From positions 1,161,099 to 1,225,098 of the forward strand of contig BSQZ01000040.1 of NCBI GenBank assembly GCA_033239005.1: a stretch of DNA of 64,000 nucleotides. The letters run 5' to 3'. This DNA is from Lamellibrachia satsuma. Taxonomy: Eukaryota > Annelida > Polychaeta > Sabellida > Siboglinidae. The translations under genes were made by a program, and so were the position numbers. Below, in pieces: positions 38,401-53,400 of the stretch (positions within the stretch are counted from its first letter, which is position 1; each line of letters opens with the position of its first letter). The notes below the pieces were generated by a model, which searched no databases, had not been told where the DNA came from, and was given only the letters and a program-made list of their open reading frames with translations.

Positions 38401-41400
38401 TCTGCTTGATGACCTGCTGCTCGAGGGGCTTCAGTCGCATTTCCAGCCATTGTGCGTTCTGCACGAGCCACTCTTCATATGCTGCCATTAGCTGGCGCTC
38501 GGCCTCAGTAAGAGGTTCGCTCAAAGTGCCTGTGACAGACATCAGTGTGGTGTTTTTATTGTTGATATTTTTCAATCCACATTTATATTACGATACTTAT
38601 TCTCAACTGTTTCTTAAACAAAATATCTCTCTGACACATGTAATGTTTCATGTTTATTCCAACTGTAAAAATTAATTTAACTGATACTTGTTCTGCCGAA
38701 TAAAGTATTAATTTGTTCACACAGACCTAGTTGTAAAACATTACCAGTAACACAATATATTTTTTCACTGGTTTAAGCATATGCCTTCATTAATTTATTG
38801 TCCGATAATAATAATAATTGATTCACCCACGTACAAAGTGTATCAGCAGAGAAAAAACGGATGGTGTGTCATTAGAATAATTCATTAGTGACCTGACATA
38901 TACAAACTTACAGTAAGTAATAAGACAACATTACCGTGTTTGCTAAAATAAATCAAAAAGTAGTATCAACATTACATAACACAGTAAGAGGATAGAGAAA
39001 TTACGCAGAAACAAAAATAAATGACTCTTTATGATACAGAAAGAAGTTTTCTTAGCAAATGTTTTTAAATAATGCATTTCACCCGGTATTTTAACACAAG
39101 TGGACACAAGTCAAGTACCTCTGGGTGGCATCTGTGGCTTCACTGGCTGCACCATCTGCTGCGTGGGCGAAGGAACTGCGCCACCAACAACCCCGGGTTG
39201 CATGTGCACGCCACTAGGGGGCGTGGTGGTGGTGAACGGCGAAGGAGTTCGCGGACTCAGCTGTGGGGAGAACATCGGGGAGGCGGTGTTTGGCATGCTC
39301 AGTGGAGACACAATGTCTTGACCACCCCCTTGCTGGGGCCACCCCGTCTCCATGGGGTGCTGCATTCTGGAACGACATGCACGATATTACTCCCACCTAC
39401 CTCTTCAGCTGGCGTTTCATAAAATCTTCCATGGACTGGCTTCAATTGTGTTATTTGTCAAATCCATGTGCAACCATACTATTTTTTATTAAATCAACAA
39501 TAAAAAAATTTGGATAGGATTGGTCCCATAAAAAAAACCCAAAAAAAATGGAGGCACTGAACATGTTATTCCAGTGCAGTGAATGGAAAGCCGATTTTTA
39601 CAAAATTACACCTATGAAAAAATATTAATTTCCAATTTTGTTGTGATAATCCAACTGGACCCTTTACCCACCCATAACCAATTTTATTTTGCATTATTGG
39701 AATTTTTTATATTTACACAGCCCTCAAACTTTATAAATAAATAAATAGCTTACCTCTCCAAATAATTTTTATTACCATGACGAAGAAGTATTTTACTGCT
39801 TCGTTGTGATTTATATGCACAAAAGAATCATTTATTTTTATCCAATCAATGAAATATTTGTTGCTGATTTTGCGTAGCATAACATTGGACTCAACAAGTG
39901 CATGCATCAGTGCATGTACCAGGCCCTTAGCCAGGGACCCGTCTTGAAGACGGGCAAATGTCTTAGAGGTAAAATAATAATTTCTTTTTACAAGATGGGA
40001 TTTTTTTCATAAAAAATTGTTTTAATTGTAATAGTGACTCTTAGAGCAAGTGGTCGTGATTCGACGAATGTTGTCAGCTGCAGAATAATGAATACCGCCG
40101 ATCTGTACGACTACATTTTTAACCTTGACATCGTTGGAAAATAATGATATTGCAGTTGATCTCTATTTATTGTAATCATGTACGTCATTGGTTGGGAAAC
40201 GTGTTTCTGTGACCTTGCTTAGTGCCTATCCATTGGTGCTCTCATTTGAAGAAACAATCCCGTAACCCGGATGTCGTGGGGCAAGTTCAAAATGGCACCT
40301 GCCAAGCGAGTGAAAAGAAGCGATATGTCAACGTCGACAATCGATGCCTTTTTTGTAAACGTGAATAAAAGCAGCGTTCCTGCGATTGTCCCTGAACAGT
40401 CCGAGTCAGCATCCTATGTTACGTTAGTGGAGATCCATGTTCATGCGCTGCTACTAACTGAGATGCTACTGTATTGTCGCCCACCGCTGGCACTCTGCAG
40501 TGGCCAAGCACGATCGCGGTAGACTTTGAAATCGAGTCTGATTCAGGCTCCGATTCACATACATACTCGGCGTGTAGGCCCTACTATTGGTAGCAGTTTC
40601 CCGTTTCCTCAACTCAAACGGCAGGCAAACCATGAACGATTAGGCTGTGCTCAGTCTAGCAAATTCATAGTTTTTTTGTCTAAATAGGCAATACTGAATC
40701 TGGATTATTGCTGTTTTATCAAAGAAGTAATGTTTCAACGTATTACTTTCAAAACCAATTGTACTGAATCTTCATGTGTTGGCTCTTCTTCTATTAGTAT
40801 TACTGTGCAGGTGATAACACCAACCTCGCTGCACAGCTAGTAAGACTCGATTGGGCCAATAATGGTTAAACTGGACTTGGCCTGCCATTGAAAAACCTAA
40901 TTCGGCCATTAATGGTTGTCACTTAACATATGCTCAACTTGCACTGGCTTACCAGTGCAAAAACCAAATGGACCAATAATGGCTGTCATTATATCAACCA
41001 GCACTGGCTTGCCATTGAAAAAAAAACCAATTGGGCCAATAATGGCTGTCGTAGACACGCACGACTTCCACTGAAGCCGTTCGCCCGTTCAAGCTTTAAA
41101 CGCGTTTAAGTTTAAGGTTATTTAGAATGTTCAAGACTGGCAAAATTGTATTTCTAGCTAAGGGACTGGCAAGCACGCATGCGTGTGCATGCATAAATCA
41201 CCTGTTTCAAAGCTGTTTTAAAGCGCTGCCATTCTGAAAGTAAATTCTAAACCACCAACCTCGGTTGCATTTGTCGGATGGTGGGTACCGGTGGTCGCAA
41301 TGACGGTGGCTGTCCAGGAAATGGCGCAGCCCTGGGTGGTGCCATGCTGCCAGCGTCATCAAGAACATCCACCTGCAACTTATCAAGATCGGCATCCGTG

Positions 41401-44400
41401 AGGATGACCGAGCTGCCATCTGGTGGTGCAGCTGCTTGCAATTTCTGCATCTTTGCCTGTTGTTCGGCCTGTCGCCTCTGTTCCTCTTTCTCCTGTTATT
41501 AAAAAACGACAAAAAGACATTTTAACTATCAAGCACCTTCGGCACATGGTTGACAGGCTTTTGTGTTGAACGTTTTGTTCTGAATTATTTGTCCCAGAAG
41601 AAAGTTTCTCCCAGAAGCTGGGTGGACAGAACTCATCCTTCAAGAAAACCCAGTTCTACAAAACTGCTTAACTTTCACTAGTCTTATGCAATATAAACTC
41701 TTTTCTACTTTATTCTTGTTCGCTATCGGCTAACAAGTTTTATTTAATCGACCCTCAGCTGGTGAGACTGTACAGCTTTGCCTTCCCACTTGTCCATAAA
41801 ATTTGCCTGGTGCCATCAGATGAATTTTCGTTAATTATATATGTTAATTTCTTTTTCCAAATTTGTTTTGTAAATAAAACAATAAAATTTTTTTTGCTGC
41901 CCGTTTTCAAATATATATGTAAATTTTTGCTTTATGTTATTTTGCTTTATTTCACAGAGACATGTAACCCTGCTTGCATACAGTCCGAAACCATGCCCCA
42001 CAACACAGTATCTGCACACTAATTTCTGTCTGGGGAATTATAAATTTGTTCTGACCTGGACAGATTAACTCTGAAACATGTAAAATCAAACTTTTCTGCA
42101 AACTCGAATATAAACCACTGTGATTTTTACATTTTACCATTACTGTCAACATGTGCACAGATCAAATATGAAATCTTATTTGTTGGTCACAGCAACCGTT
42201 TTCGTCTATGAAAACCCTTCGGTGTTCCCCAAAGTCTCCCCAGATTCCCTACCTGCTCAAGAAGGTCTTCCAACAACAGTGGTTGCTCCTCGAGTAGTGG
42301 TAGCCGGTCCTTCTGCTGTGATGCCGTTGACGCCAGCTGCTGCTGTGACGGTGGTGGTGGTGGTTGCACCACCGGTGCTTGTAATGTTCCTGCTGGCGGC
42401 ATGCGGTTTGGTACCATGTGCCTTAGCATCATGCCACCACTTGTCATCAGCATCTGTGGAACACCGGCACCATGCTGCATGCCCTGCTGAGGCGGCATGC
42501 CATGTGGCTGTTGTGTCGCCGGCAGTGCCATGCCTTGGCTGAATGCCGGCCGCTGCTGTCTGACGTACAATGCCCACTGCTGCTGCGCCGATATCGGCGG
42601 CATCCCATGCTGCATCTGCGCTTGACTGCCAGGCAGCATATTCATACCAGGCTGCTGTTGTTGCTGCATATTCAACGGCTGGCTACTAGCTGGCATTACA
42701 ATACCAGCCTGTTGGCTCCCTGGTGCCATGTTCATGACAAGCTGCTGACTTCCGGGTGGCATAACCACACCAGGCGGCCGTTCCATCTGCTGCTGCTGCT
42801 GTTGCTGCTGTTGCTGCTGCTGCTGAGTGAACACAGCCCCAGATGGCATGTTAGGTGGCATACTGCCAGGCGGCATACTGCCAGGCGGCATACCTTGCAT
42901 AACTTCGTGCGGCGGCATTTGCATCCTCGTTCCTGGCCTTGCAGGCATAGTCTGTCCAGGTGCCCGTGGCATCTGGCTGAGGCAGACAAGCTGAGAAAGA
43001 AGTGCACTATCCAATGCCTTTTTCTGCCCGCCGTACATGTCGGGACGTTGCTGTGTTCCCATCTGTAGCCTGTTCAGGATGCGGGCCCAGTTTTCCGGTG
43101 GAAGAAACGACTTCCTCGGCGGTGCACCCTGTAGCGGAATGCGGACCATACCGGGGTGCATGCGAGGGTGACCTGCCTGCCCGGGCGTAAACGGCAGCAC
43201 GTTGCCACCACTGTACATCTGCGGTGGCATTCCAATTGTCATGGATGCCGGTACCGATTGACCGGCATGCGGCAGATCGGGATGCATGCCAACAGGACCT
43301 GGTTGTGGTGTGCTGGGTTGCGACAAGCTGAGTGGTGTGTGTGCGCCTCGTGGCGACATTTGTGGGGTACCGCCGTGTGACTGCGGGGAGTGAATACTGA
43401 GGGGGGACGGTACTGCCCCCTGCTGGCAGGGCGACGCTACCGCATGTTGTTGTGGCGGCACAGACCGTGGTGATGCCAGCGGTGACGGCATTGAGCGTGT
43501 CCCAGGGGACTGCACTGATCGCGGTGACATGTTCGGGTGGTTAGCTGCGGGTCCAGTCTGGACGAAGCCCTGTGGATGGCGGGGTATCGCAGTCCCAGTG
43601 GGTGACTTCCCCGGATAGGGTGGCGGCTGGAGGATGCGGGGAGACGACTGTTGTGATAGTGGAGAATGCGACACGGAGGGTGCAGCTACTGGGGTGCGTG
43701 GCTGTGATCCCGGGGTTGATGGCTGTGGCACTGTGTCACCGTCAGCGACACATTCCTGTGTTGGTTGTGTCGGTACTGCATTGCATACTGTCACTGACGT
43801 AGTGCCAGCACCATCTTCACTAGTCTTCACTTCATCCTCCTCATCTCCAGCACCATCCACCTGCAGTGGGAGCAGGGTCATGCAGTTCCCAGCATGCACT
43901 AGCATTCCACGACTATCATCGCTTAAATTTTCAGCATCGTTTCTGCATGCTGGACCACTGACTTTCAGCAACATTTCACACGCTTCCCTTTCGTCCTTCC
44001 CACAATAGTTCACACTGTCTACTATGACAGTGAGTGGCGATACCTCGCAGATCGTATGGGCACTACCACACTCCATACTTTCCAGCAGATGGAACTTTGA
44101 GGTGGATAAATCCCGTAATTCGTCATCACTGTCAAAATCACTTGAGTTATCTGCACATCCATCGACCTGCATCGCAAGACTAGATTTCTTCACATCGTCC
44201 GTGACTGGCGATGTTGAGGTGTTATCTCTATTCCCAGAATCTTTTGCCGGGCTACCCCTAGCGGCAGGTGAGCGTTTCTTTGCAGTTTCCCCCTTGGTGG
44301 ACCCACTGTTATCATCTTCATCGTCAGGCATCTCGACGCGGCGCTGGCTGAATTCAAGGAACTTTGCCTGGAAGTCTTTCCCTACAACTGATGTCTTCGT

Positions 44401-47400
44401 CGACTCTGTTGATGGCTTGTTGCTCTGTATTGTCGTGGCTATGGGAGTGCCACTTGCTGACCGTGACCTCCTCGGTGACCTCTTGATAAGGTGTGGCACA
44501 GGTTTTGCAGTCGCAGCTACTGACTGTGACGGGGAACTAGAAGCACTGGTAGTTGGAGATGCTGATAAGGATGTTGATGTTGTTGCTGCAGTGGTGCCAC
44601 CTGCTGGTGGTGTTGTCACAGTGTCATCCCCTGCTGGTGGCGTTGTCACAGTAGCAACTCCAGCTGGTGACTTTGCCACAGGGGCGGTGACACCAGAAGT
44701 AGCGATAGGAGTCGACTCAACAGATCTTGCCATTGTTGATGCTGCTGCTGCAACTGCAGTTGTTATACTGGAACCCCGTGGCGATTTAGGCTTCGGCTTA
44801 TTCACTTTCTTTTTCTGCTGTGTGCTGCCCCCTAGTGTCTGCACACCGAGATGTTCGTCGAACATGTTCTTGTCGTGTGGTTCTGTGAGAGTCTCGTCAA
44901 GCTCTGGGTCGGCATATTCCAAAAGATTGAACGAATCGTCCACACCTGAAAATTCATGAATTCAATAAACGTCTGTTGAAAGACCCAGCTAGCAGTTCTT
45001 ACAGTATTATAAGGATATAGTATTTTCTTTCCTGCATTCATACCACACATTGCAGTGATCAACTGAATATGTGGCATTATGTTTAATTAGTTTTTGTACA
45101 CTAGTTATATAGGCTTGGGCAAGGATTTTCCACAGAAATTTGCCTTATTTCTGCATGCCCGCCAGACATTATTTTTGAATATATTGGAATAAAATTGACA
45201 TTACAAAAAGCGTCATTATGTTGTCTGTTCATTTGTCAAGATTTCTCTGTGATAACTCCAAAAAATCCATTCAGAATAAAGTTTATTTTGAAGAAAAATT
45301 ATGATTCCACTAATCTGTGCTAAACACTAATCTTAACTTATTTACCCGTAAATGCCTTGTGTTTAGCACCAATTGATTTGGCATGAAATTTCCAATAATA
45401 TCAATGTAGATTTGATGTGAAGATGCCATTTGATTTGAGCCAGCACTGACTCTTCAAAGTTACAAAAGGACATGGCTTCCCCCTCCAAGTTTCGACACTT
45501 CGCAGTTTGCCACATAGGCCACATGGAGCATTACGAAAAATTTTACTTTTGTATTCTAAGCATATCTGAGATATGTCTGCACATTCGCAACATATTTTAT
45601 TTTATTTATAATTTGTAGTGAATAATTTGAGTATTAGTAGCACTAGTTTGTAGCGCTAAAATTGGACCTCCCCATTGCGGAAAAACAGGCTGATCCATGT
45701 CACCATCCCGTTGGATGCTTGGACTAGTCAATCATTATTTTGAGGGGTGGTGCGGTACCTGTACTGGCGTTGTCAGTCCATGTGAAGCTTTGTCTATGTT
45801 TGTTAACGGGAGACTCGGGTCGGATTTTACGGATTTTTGACAATAAAATGAATTTCAAGTTGTTGCTATTTCCGTGTATAAATATTATTTAACTTGCCAT
45901 TCATGTAAGTTGCACTGTCGAAATAAACACGTTTCTGTCATAAAACGTGTCTTTTGTATGATGCCTATCATTGCTAAGTCTTTGTTTATGTCAAATGAAC
46001 CGAGACTAATGGGACATTAGGTGATTTTCCGCGAGCCATTGCATGCCGGAAAACGCTGTCATTCCAACATGGCGCATATCACGGGAAAGCCCCATTTTCG
46101 CTCTGTATGATGGTACAAACAGTTTTAAAATGTGCCCGGAGGTATCCGAGTAATTCCGACTATAAATGACCGCCTCTGAACCATCTCGGTGACAAAGGAA
46201 TGGGGAATGCCAGCCACGACGATTCGCCGGACTTCACCACGTGATGTCGGATTCCCTCAAATCAAGCGCTCTAATTGGTTGTAATACTAATTTCCATCCT
46301 CTGACGTCAGGTTGAAATACCAGCTACGTTCGATTCGATCGACTTTTTTTATCCCATGAGTTTCGTTCATTTATATCGCTTTGTAAAACGACATTATGCC
46401 GTTTGGTCGAAAGCGAGTGGGCGGTTACGGTACTGGGAGGCAGCGAAAGTTTGCATCGTTCCAGTTAGCGCGCGATGCAAAGGCATCGATGGTTGAATAC
46501 GCCAATGAACCTGCGGCGACAACTTCGTCTTCTTCTTCAACTATCACCGTCCGTGGTGCCAACGAGAACGGCACGCAGTGTAAGTTTAATTCTGATATTT
46601 CATATGTTCACTTGTGTTTTATCCAAACATCGCCTTTGTGGCATAACTATTACTGTATAAACGATTTGACGCTGATCTAGTTCATGCTGTTGATGTTCGT
46701 GGTTGTGTTGACATTCACGCCCAGGGGCCATCCAGGCACATCAGAAGCAGAGTTGTAACTATGGTTTATTATATTACTACAATTTGCCCTGGTAATTATC
46801 GTATACCTATAGCCTATATACACACGCGCGCGGGTGTGTGTGTATAATATGGCAATGCCAATAAAATAAATTGCATTCAATGCCATACCCTTGCATACGT
46901 AGTAGGGGGGGGGCTTTTGTTGTTGAATATGTCTTGGGTACTTTTTGTTCATGAAATACATTTATATTGTGTATTTTTTCCAGGCATCAAGGCGGTCATC
47001 AACAGTACCAGCTGATCTGTCTCGGAGACTGTCTGTCACTGAACGGAAGTTTGGTTATGCAGATCTTCTGGAGGAGATAGGTGTCCCGCGATTCCTGGCT
47101 GAGGATGAGACAGATGCTGATGGAGATCTTTCAACAGTACTTGTACGCTGTGCCGTGTTGCCATCACTTGTTGCGAGCCTGCTATGCACGTTGTGCAGGA
47201 AGCATACACTCTCCACCCCAGCTGTCGACCGCACCGCACCCTCGGCATGGTGTGTGGCCTCGAGACTTTCTGCACCAGTTGCGACAAGGTCATCAATGCA
47301 ACTCTGTCATCAGACTGTATCGATGGGACTCAGGCGACGAATGTCCCATTTGTCGTGGTGAGATCAGCTGTGTCGGCAACGATGGACATGGGTGTCGGGT

Positions 47401-50400
47401 ACTCGGGACTTGTGTGAAATTTATTTTACAATGCCAATGACTCTTAACTTTGCCTTTTGATAGATTATACATTCATTAATATGTATGCAAAGTTTCAATC
47501 ATCTAGGTTGCTTCTCAGATGTTGAAATGTATGTGCCAATGTACATAAACTTTGAATATGATTTTCTCAAAAACATGTTTTCCCTCACACCTACTGCCTC
47601 CCGTGTCACTTATCTCTGCTATTGTTTGACAGAATTACTTGAAACTTTCTACAGTGTTTCTTGATAGTATGCTCTTGAAAACTATGTAGTAACTTTTTAG
47701 AAAACGTTATTTCTATTTTATATAATGAACCATCAATGTAAAATTTCATTATGAAAAAATACATTCAGATGTAAAAAAATCATGAAAACAAAAGTTTTTT
47801 GAAAACTTGGAAAGTCAACTGACTGTTTTCATTGGGGTTATGTGGAGTAACTACACACCAAATTTGAGTCCTCTAAATCCAATGGTTACTGATATAAGTC
47901 ACACGCAACATTCAATCCAAGATGGCGGCATACCGTGGGAAAACATGTATGAAACTTTCTGAAAAAAATTCACAGCATTACTCTTACCTGGACTTGCAAT
48001 CTATGAAAGTTTCAGCTCTGTAGATTCAGTGATAACGAAATAAGAAAATAAAATGCGTTTAGACCCAAGCGACGCCTTAAATCATATTTTCTTGTTATCC
48101 CACCTTCTGTGATATAAGGCTTTGATGTGTATTGTAATGTGTTTTGTGTTATCAGAAACTATTAATTAAATGTACAGTAAATAACAGTGAAGTAGACAAG
48201 TGCCGCCACTATTTCTGACTGCCGAGAATCAGTTGCGATTTTGCAGACTTTCTACTTGCATCCACGTAACCAGAGTCAACCACCCCAGTACTAGTACGAA
48301 GTTGTCTGTTCATATGTAAACTATTTCTGTAATAACTCGAAAGCAGGCTTTCAACAAAACCTATGAATACATGATCAACTTGTGATGCGGACATACTGCC
48401 GGCTTTGCTATTACACGGGATTAAAGCGCCTCGCTGAGCCTTTGGTCAGACTGCAAATTCACTCGTAGACCACGCTTCATTTATACACATCGCGCTCAGT
48501 CACTTTTTGTGCTACCTACTCAGAAAAAAGTCTATATTAAAAAGAAATGATGATTCCACCAATCAGTGATCAATACTAATCTGAATGAAGGAAAATTCGC
48601 TATCAACTTTTGAATTTTTCCCATGAGTTGAATTCAGGGAAATAAAATTATGTCACAAAAATTCAAATAAAAACAAAACAAAATGGCATAGCTGAATTAA
48701 ATTTGTTTTAATGTGCACATATAAAATTATTCTTCCATTTTTTTCACATTTTAATTTGTGGTATTTTTCAATTTCTTGTTTTTCTTGCCAAATTAAAAAA
48801 AATATTGCCAAAATAATAAATTTCCACATTTTAAAAATATATCTCTGGAAGTATCACTCATATTCCTCCTATATTTTGTGTAAATTTTTTGCCTGATCCT
48901 AAGCTATAAACAATCACTTCTGAGCAATTTGATTCTACTAAGCAGCTGATTCAATGCATTTTAACACAGCGGGAAAAGGGAATTTTTCTGTCCCAGCCAA
49001 TATAAATGATTCTAAAACCAGCTGATTCTGTTATCTGAAATTGTGTTAAAGGGCCTTCCTAAATTTTTTTTTCTCATTTCAAATTAATCAAACACACTTA
49101 GTATCCATTGCAACATGCTAGTTCATTTGTGCAACTTTTATATGTAGTTTTTGTGAAATCATCAGACAAATTATTAAATTACTTAATGTTAGATCAAACA
49201 TACAGTGAAGTGAAAATGGCAATGCTGAAAACTCACGAATTTCACCTTTGGTGAAATTTCGTAACTTTGTCATGTGATTAGTGAAAGGATGGAAGTCACG
49301 CCATTCTTTTGATGATTTGGAAAAAAAAGGTTTTTTTATTGACTGCGGATGTTACATAAACTACTCAAATGCAACATATTTGGACATCAACAAACCGATA
49401 GGCTAAATCAGTTGAAGATGGAGATTTAAGTGTGAAGTCCAGTGTAGTGCTAAAGTCTTTCCATGGCTACTGCATTTTCCCATAACACAGACGCCTCGAG
49501 CCAGCCATGAATCAGGAGAATGAATTAACAACTACTATTGGAGTGGACTAAACCAGAAGGAATGAAAGTAACTTCACTTGACCATTCCTGGGATGATGAC
49601 CAGTACTCTTGTGCTGGAACTGGATACCTCAGTCCAACACTTCAACAACAGGTTGATTTCTTATGGGATTACCCAGAGGTTCTCTCTATTCTGAGCTAAC
49701 CAAACTTGTTAAATCTTGCTAAAACAAAAAAAATTACTTACCAAGTAGTTCATCTAGGTGGTCATCGCTCTTCTCAACGTCTGACTTGACCGGCTGGTGC
49801 AGAGCGCCCTGTGGTCCTGGCCTGGGTCGACTGTTGGCACTGGGGTGATGCGTCATGTCTCCCAGCTGCGACGCGACTGCCATCATAGACTGCGTTGTGT
49901 TCGGTACCGCTGGCGGCATCTCCATTGGTGAGCCAGTGGTGGTACCGGGCGACTGTGCTGCCATGTACTCCTGTGTCGCCATCCTCTGCATGGCATACTG
50001 AGGATGCATCTGGCGCGGATCTCCCATCATCTGCATGCCAGGCATGGTGGCATCAGGCGGCATGCGGAATGGCATCATACCAGGTCGCATCGGCACCCCC
50101 TGTTGTGGTAGTGAATGTTGCATCGGAGGTCCGCCGGGATGAAACACGTGACTGTCGAACCGGCCAACGGGACTGCTGCCACCAGAGGGCGGTGTCGATG
50201 GCATACGCATCCGTTGCTTCTCCGACATCATCGGTGGTGGCGTCCCCTGGAGGCTGCCTGTGGCGCCACCTGCCTGGCGTAGGCGCTCTTGGAACATCTG
50301 CAGGTATGGAATGCGGTGTCGCTCAGCAGGCGAGAGCTCCTGCAGGCAGGCAGGGAAGGCATGCAAGCTAACGGTGGTTGCGTGCTCGCTACAAAGTTAG

Positions 50401-53400
50401 TGCTACAACACGTCGGTGTCACGCCAGTGTCCACTCACACACACCACACAGGTCAAGCTAAGGGTTCGGTTTACCTGGCAATTATAACCATAATTTCTTA
50501 TATAAGAAACATTTTCTTACATAAATAAGAAAACATTTTGGTAGACTTTTGTTGAATTGAGAAAATATTTTCTTAAAACAAGAAACATTTTCTTGGGAAA
50601 ACTTTCTTAAATCAAGAAAAACATTTCTTATGTGGTTCCCTGATAAAAGTTTCATGTTCTAAGTTTTTTTTCTTAAAACTAGAAAATTATTTTTAGCAGT
50701 GCAATTTACAGTGACAGTTTGTGTTTCTGTTAACATTTATACAAGAACCATTGTTTACTGATGTACGTTTGTCTATATTTATGTACATATGTATGTATAA
50801 ATACTCAGATATAGGTATGCATATTTTATATACATACATGCATGAAGATATACATACATATGCCATGGCTGTTTCGTACTGAAGAATGTTAAGTTAATAG
50901 AACATAAATTTTAACAAGATTCAATCAGCAAGGTGTTCTTCACAAATATTTTTATATGAGTGAGTAGGCCAACTATTTTTTTTTAAGTATTTGACAAATG
51001 TGTGACAATACAAACAAGTGTGGACATTGGCAGTAACATCCATTATTGGCACACATTGTTAGTACACATGCTGTCATTGCTGTCAAGCCTGCCGCATGCT
51101 TCAGTGCTTCAGCTAACATATGGTATCATCTCGGTGTTCACCATAACAGTGTATACTAACTTTATAAGCCAAGTTTCTAAGCACGAGACATAATAATGAC
51201 AATTAGAAATGTGATTCTGAACCAACACGTAGGCCAGCATGTCTTACCCAGAACTGAGATGTAGGGCGAAACAGTTCCTATTTACAATTCCTGGGTTTGG
51301 ATAATTACTCTGCAAAATCATTCTACGATATTGTGCTGGGTTTATTTAAGAGTGTCCTCTATAGTTAGTGAGTCCATTGCAGATTTGTTCAATTTCCCTG
51401 CATGGGATCTTTTACTTTCCCTGGCATAGACACCAGATAGAAGGGACCAACAGCTTTTACTGTCTCTTCTGAAAGACACAGGGAAAGTGGGGTGAACAAA
51501 ATTGCCCAAGCTTCAGAAAGGCGGAGGTAGAACTGGACCATTAGACCACCGCTCCATACACACCACCGCTCCACATCGATAACTTTGATGCCCTATTGCG
51601 TAAGAATATGTACGGTTTGATTTGATAAAATGTATGATCAATCGTATTTGTAATGGACCCGTGGTGTAGATGGGCACGAACACTTTATTGTGTACAATGG
51701 TGAACTTTTTTTATTTTTTATATATTTGAACTTATTTGTCTTAACTTATTTATATGTTTAACACAATTATATTTTTAATGCATATTTCTATGTATATGAA
51801 TTTTTACCTGAAATTATTTGCATTTATAGTAGGATGAAAGACAAAACTGGTAATTATGGTGAAGATGCAGACTAATGAGAAATGGAACTGATTTTGATGG
51901 CTACAATAAGAATGAACGATGCTGATGCAGTCTGACTAACTGAGCTGGTGAGGAATGTGAAATTACTGATGATATCATCAATTTTGATAATAACACTAAC
52001 ACCTGTTCCTAACACCTGTTCATACCTGTGCAACAAAAGCCAATTTCTTGGTAGTGACCACAATTAATTATTTGTATAATCTGTCACTGGCTTAGGCAGG
52101 CAGCATACTAACAATACATTTTCTCAGTAAATACACTATTTACGGCTCATCCATGCATTGTATGAGATCAGAGTTATTGGAGCCATCCGTGAGTGTTAGA
52201 GCCACTGACATTCTTGTATGTTCAGTGGTGCAGTGCATGTTAGTATGTAGGTGATACATGCAGGTGCAGGTGCTCGACCACTATCACACCAGTGACACAA
52301 ACCAACATAACTGACACACAGGTGTGTAGCATGTAGCGTGCACTCAGTCCAAGTGAAGCAATGAACACAACTTTTATGCAGACCATGACACATTATTTCA
52401 TGTCATAATTTAAGTTCAAATATAGATATAGAAATTAGAAGAGCTGAAAGAAAGTCTAGACAAGGGCACACGTTGAGCTGAGTCTAGGCAAATTAGCATT
52501 ACATTCAGAATAATGGTATTACTAATAGAACTTCCATAGTGTCTAAATCCAGAACATCGTGAACATTGACGAGCGGAAGTCATCATCAGAGCAAGGGGCT
52601 GATGGGAAGGAGATTTTGGAGGAAGGTAGCTAAACTTTCAGATGATTTTAAAGTGGTGGCGAGTTCAGATTTTTGCCTAGCTACAGCCAAAGAGAACTTG
52701 CCCTGACTGAGCTTAGTTCTAGGAACAAAACAAACAGCTGATGAGAGATGGTCTGAGCTGCCTGCATATATCTGAATGATGCAGGAGACTAGCCAAATAG
52801 TGCTGCTCATGAATTGAAAGAGCGGACAGTTAAATATTTTAAATTTAGTAACATGCAATCGCCATCACCAAGTAACTGTCGTTGTTTCAGCCAGGAACTG
52901 AACGAGTAGCAAAGACAATGCAAACTGACCTGTTGGTTCAGCTTCATGAACTGTCCTGGCATCTGCTGCAGTTGGGGGTACTGCCCCATTGGGTATATAC
53001 CCCGTGGACTGCCTGCATTTCCCGGGGCCATCATCCGGGGAAAACCAGGATCTGCTGCGCCTGGTGACCTTGCGCCCTGCTGTCCGGGGTGGAGTCCAGG
53101 CTGCATAGGCATCATCGGCTGACCCACACCATGGAACCCATTAGGATCTGTCAAAGACAATGCAGTTCCCGAATGATCAGTCAGGTTTAAATCATGAACT
53201 TTACATGCTTTTTGGGTCAAATGAAACCAGTCACAAATATATATAAGCATATTTGTGCGATTGAAAATGGTTTTGATTTAATTTGAAAGTGTTGTTTTTT
53301 TTATTTATTACTGGGGATATCTCAGTGCAACTGTGCTACTCCAGTTCTTAAAATGTATTAAAGTTTTTAAATATTTATGGCTTTATAATTAAATAGATAG

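Larger units (their letters stand above)
45807..48076 (+). mobile_element. TTAA-flanked TIR element C, carrying a broken Mutator-like gene
   Basis: TTAA at 45803-45806 and 48077-48080. Left end CGGGAGACTCGGGTCGGA; right end read inward GGCGTCGCTTGGGTCTAAA. The two ends agree moderately with each other, and the left end agrees well with elements A and B (TTAA-N-G-N-GAGAC-N-CGG). It contains a plus-strand gene (46396-47417) of the same protein type as element A, in opposite orientation to the host gene, followed by 650 bp of AT-rich non-coding sequence that includes CCAAGATGGCGGC. The right boundary is less certain than the left. Confidence 0.55.

Noticed and set aside
44024..44959. 311-codon plus-strand open frame (and a 198-codon one at 42472-43068) over exon 8
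   Set aside because: They lie antisense to a Pro/Ser/Gln-rich coding exon. The composition (TGG/CTG-rich codons) leaves the opposite strand open, no domain is recognisable, and no independent splice or promoter signals are seen.
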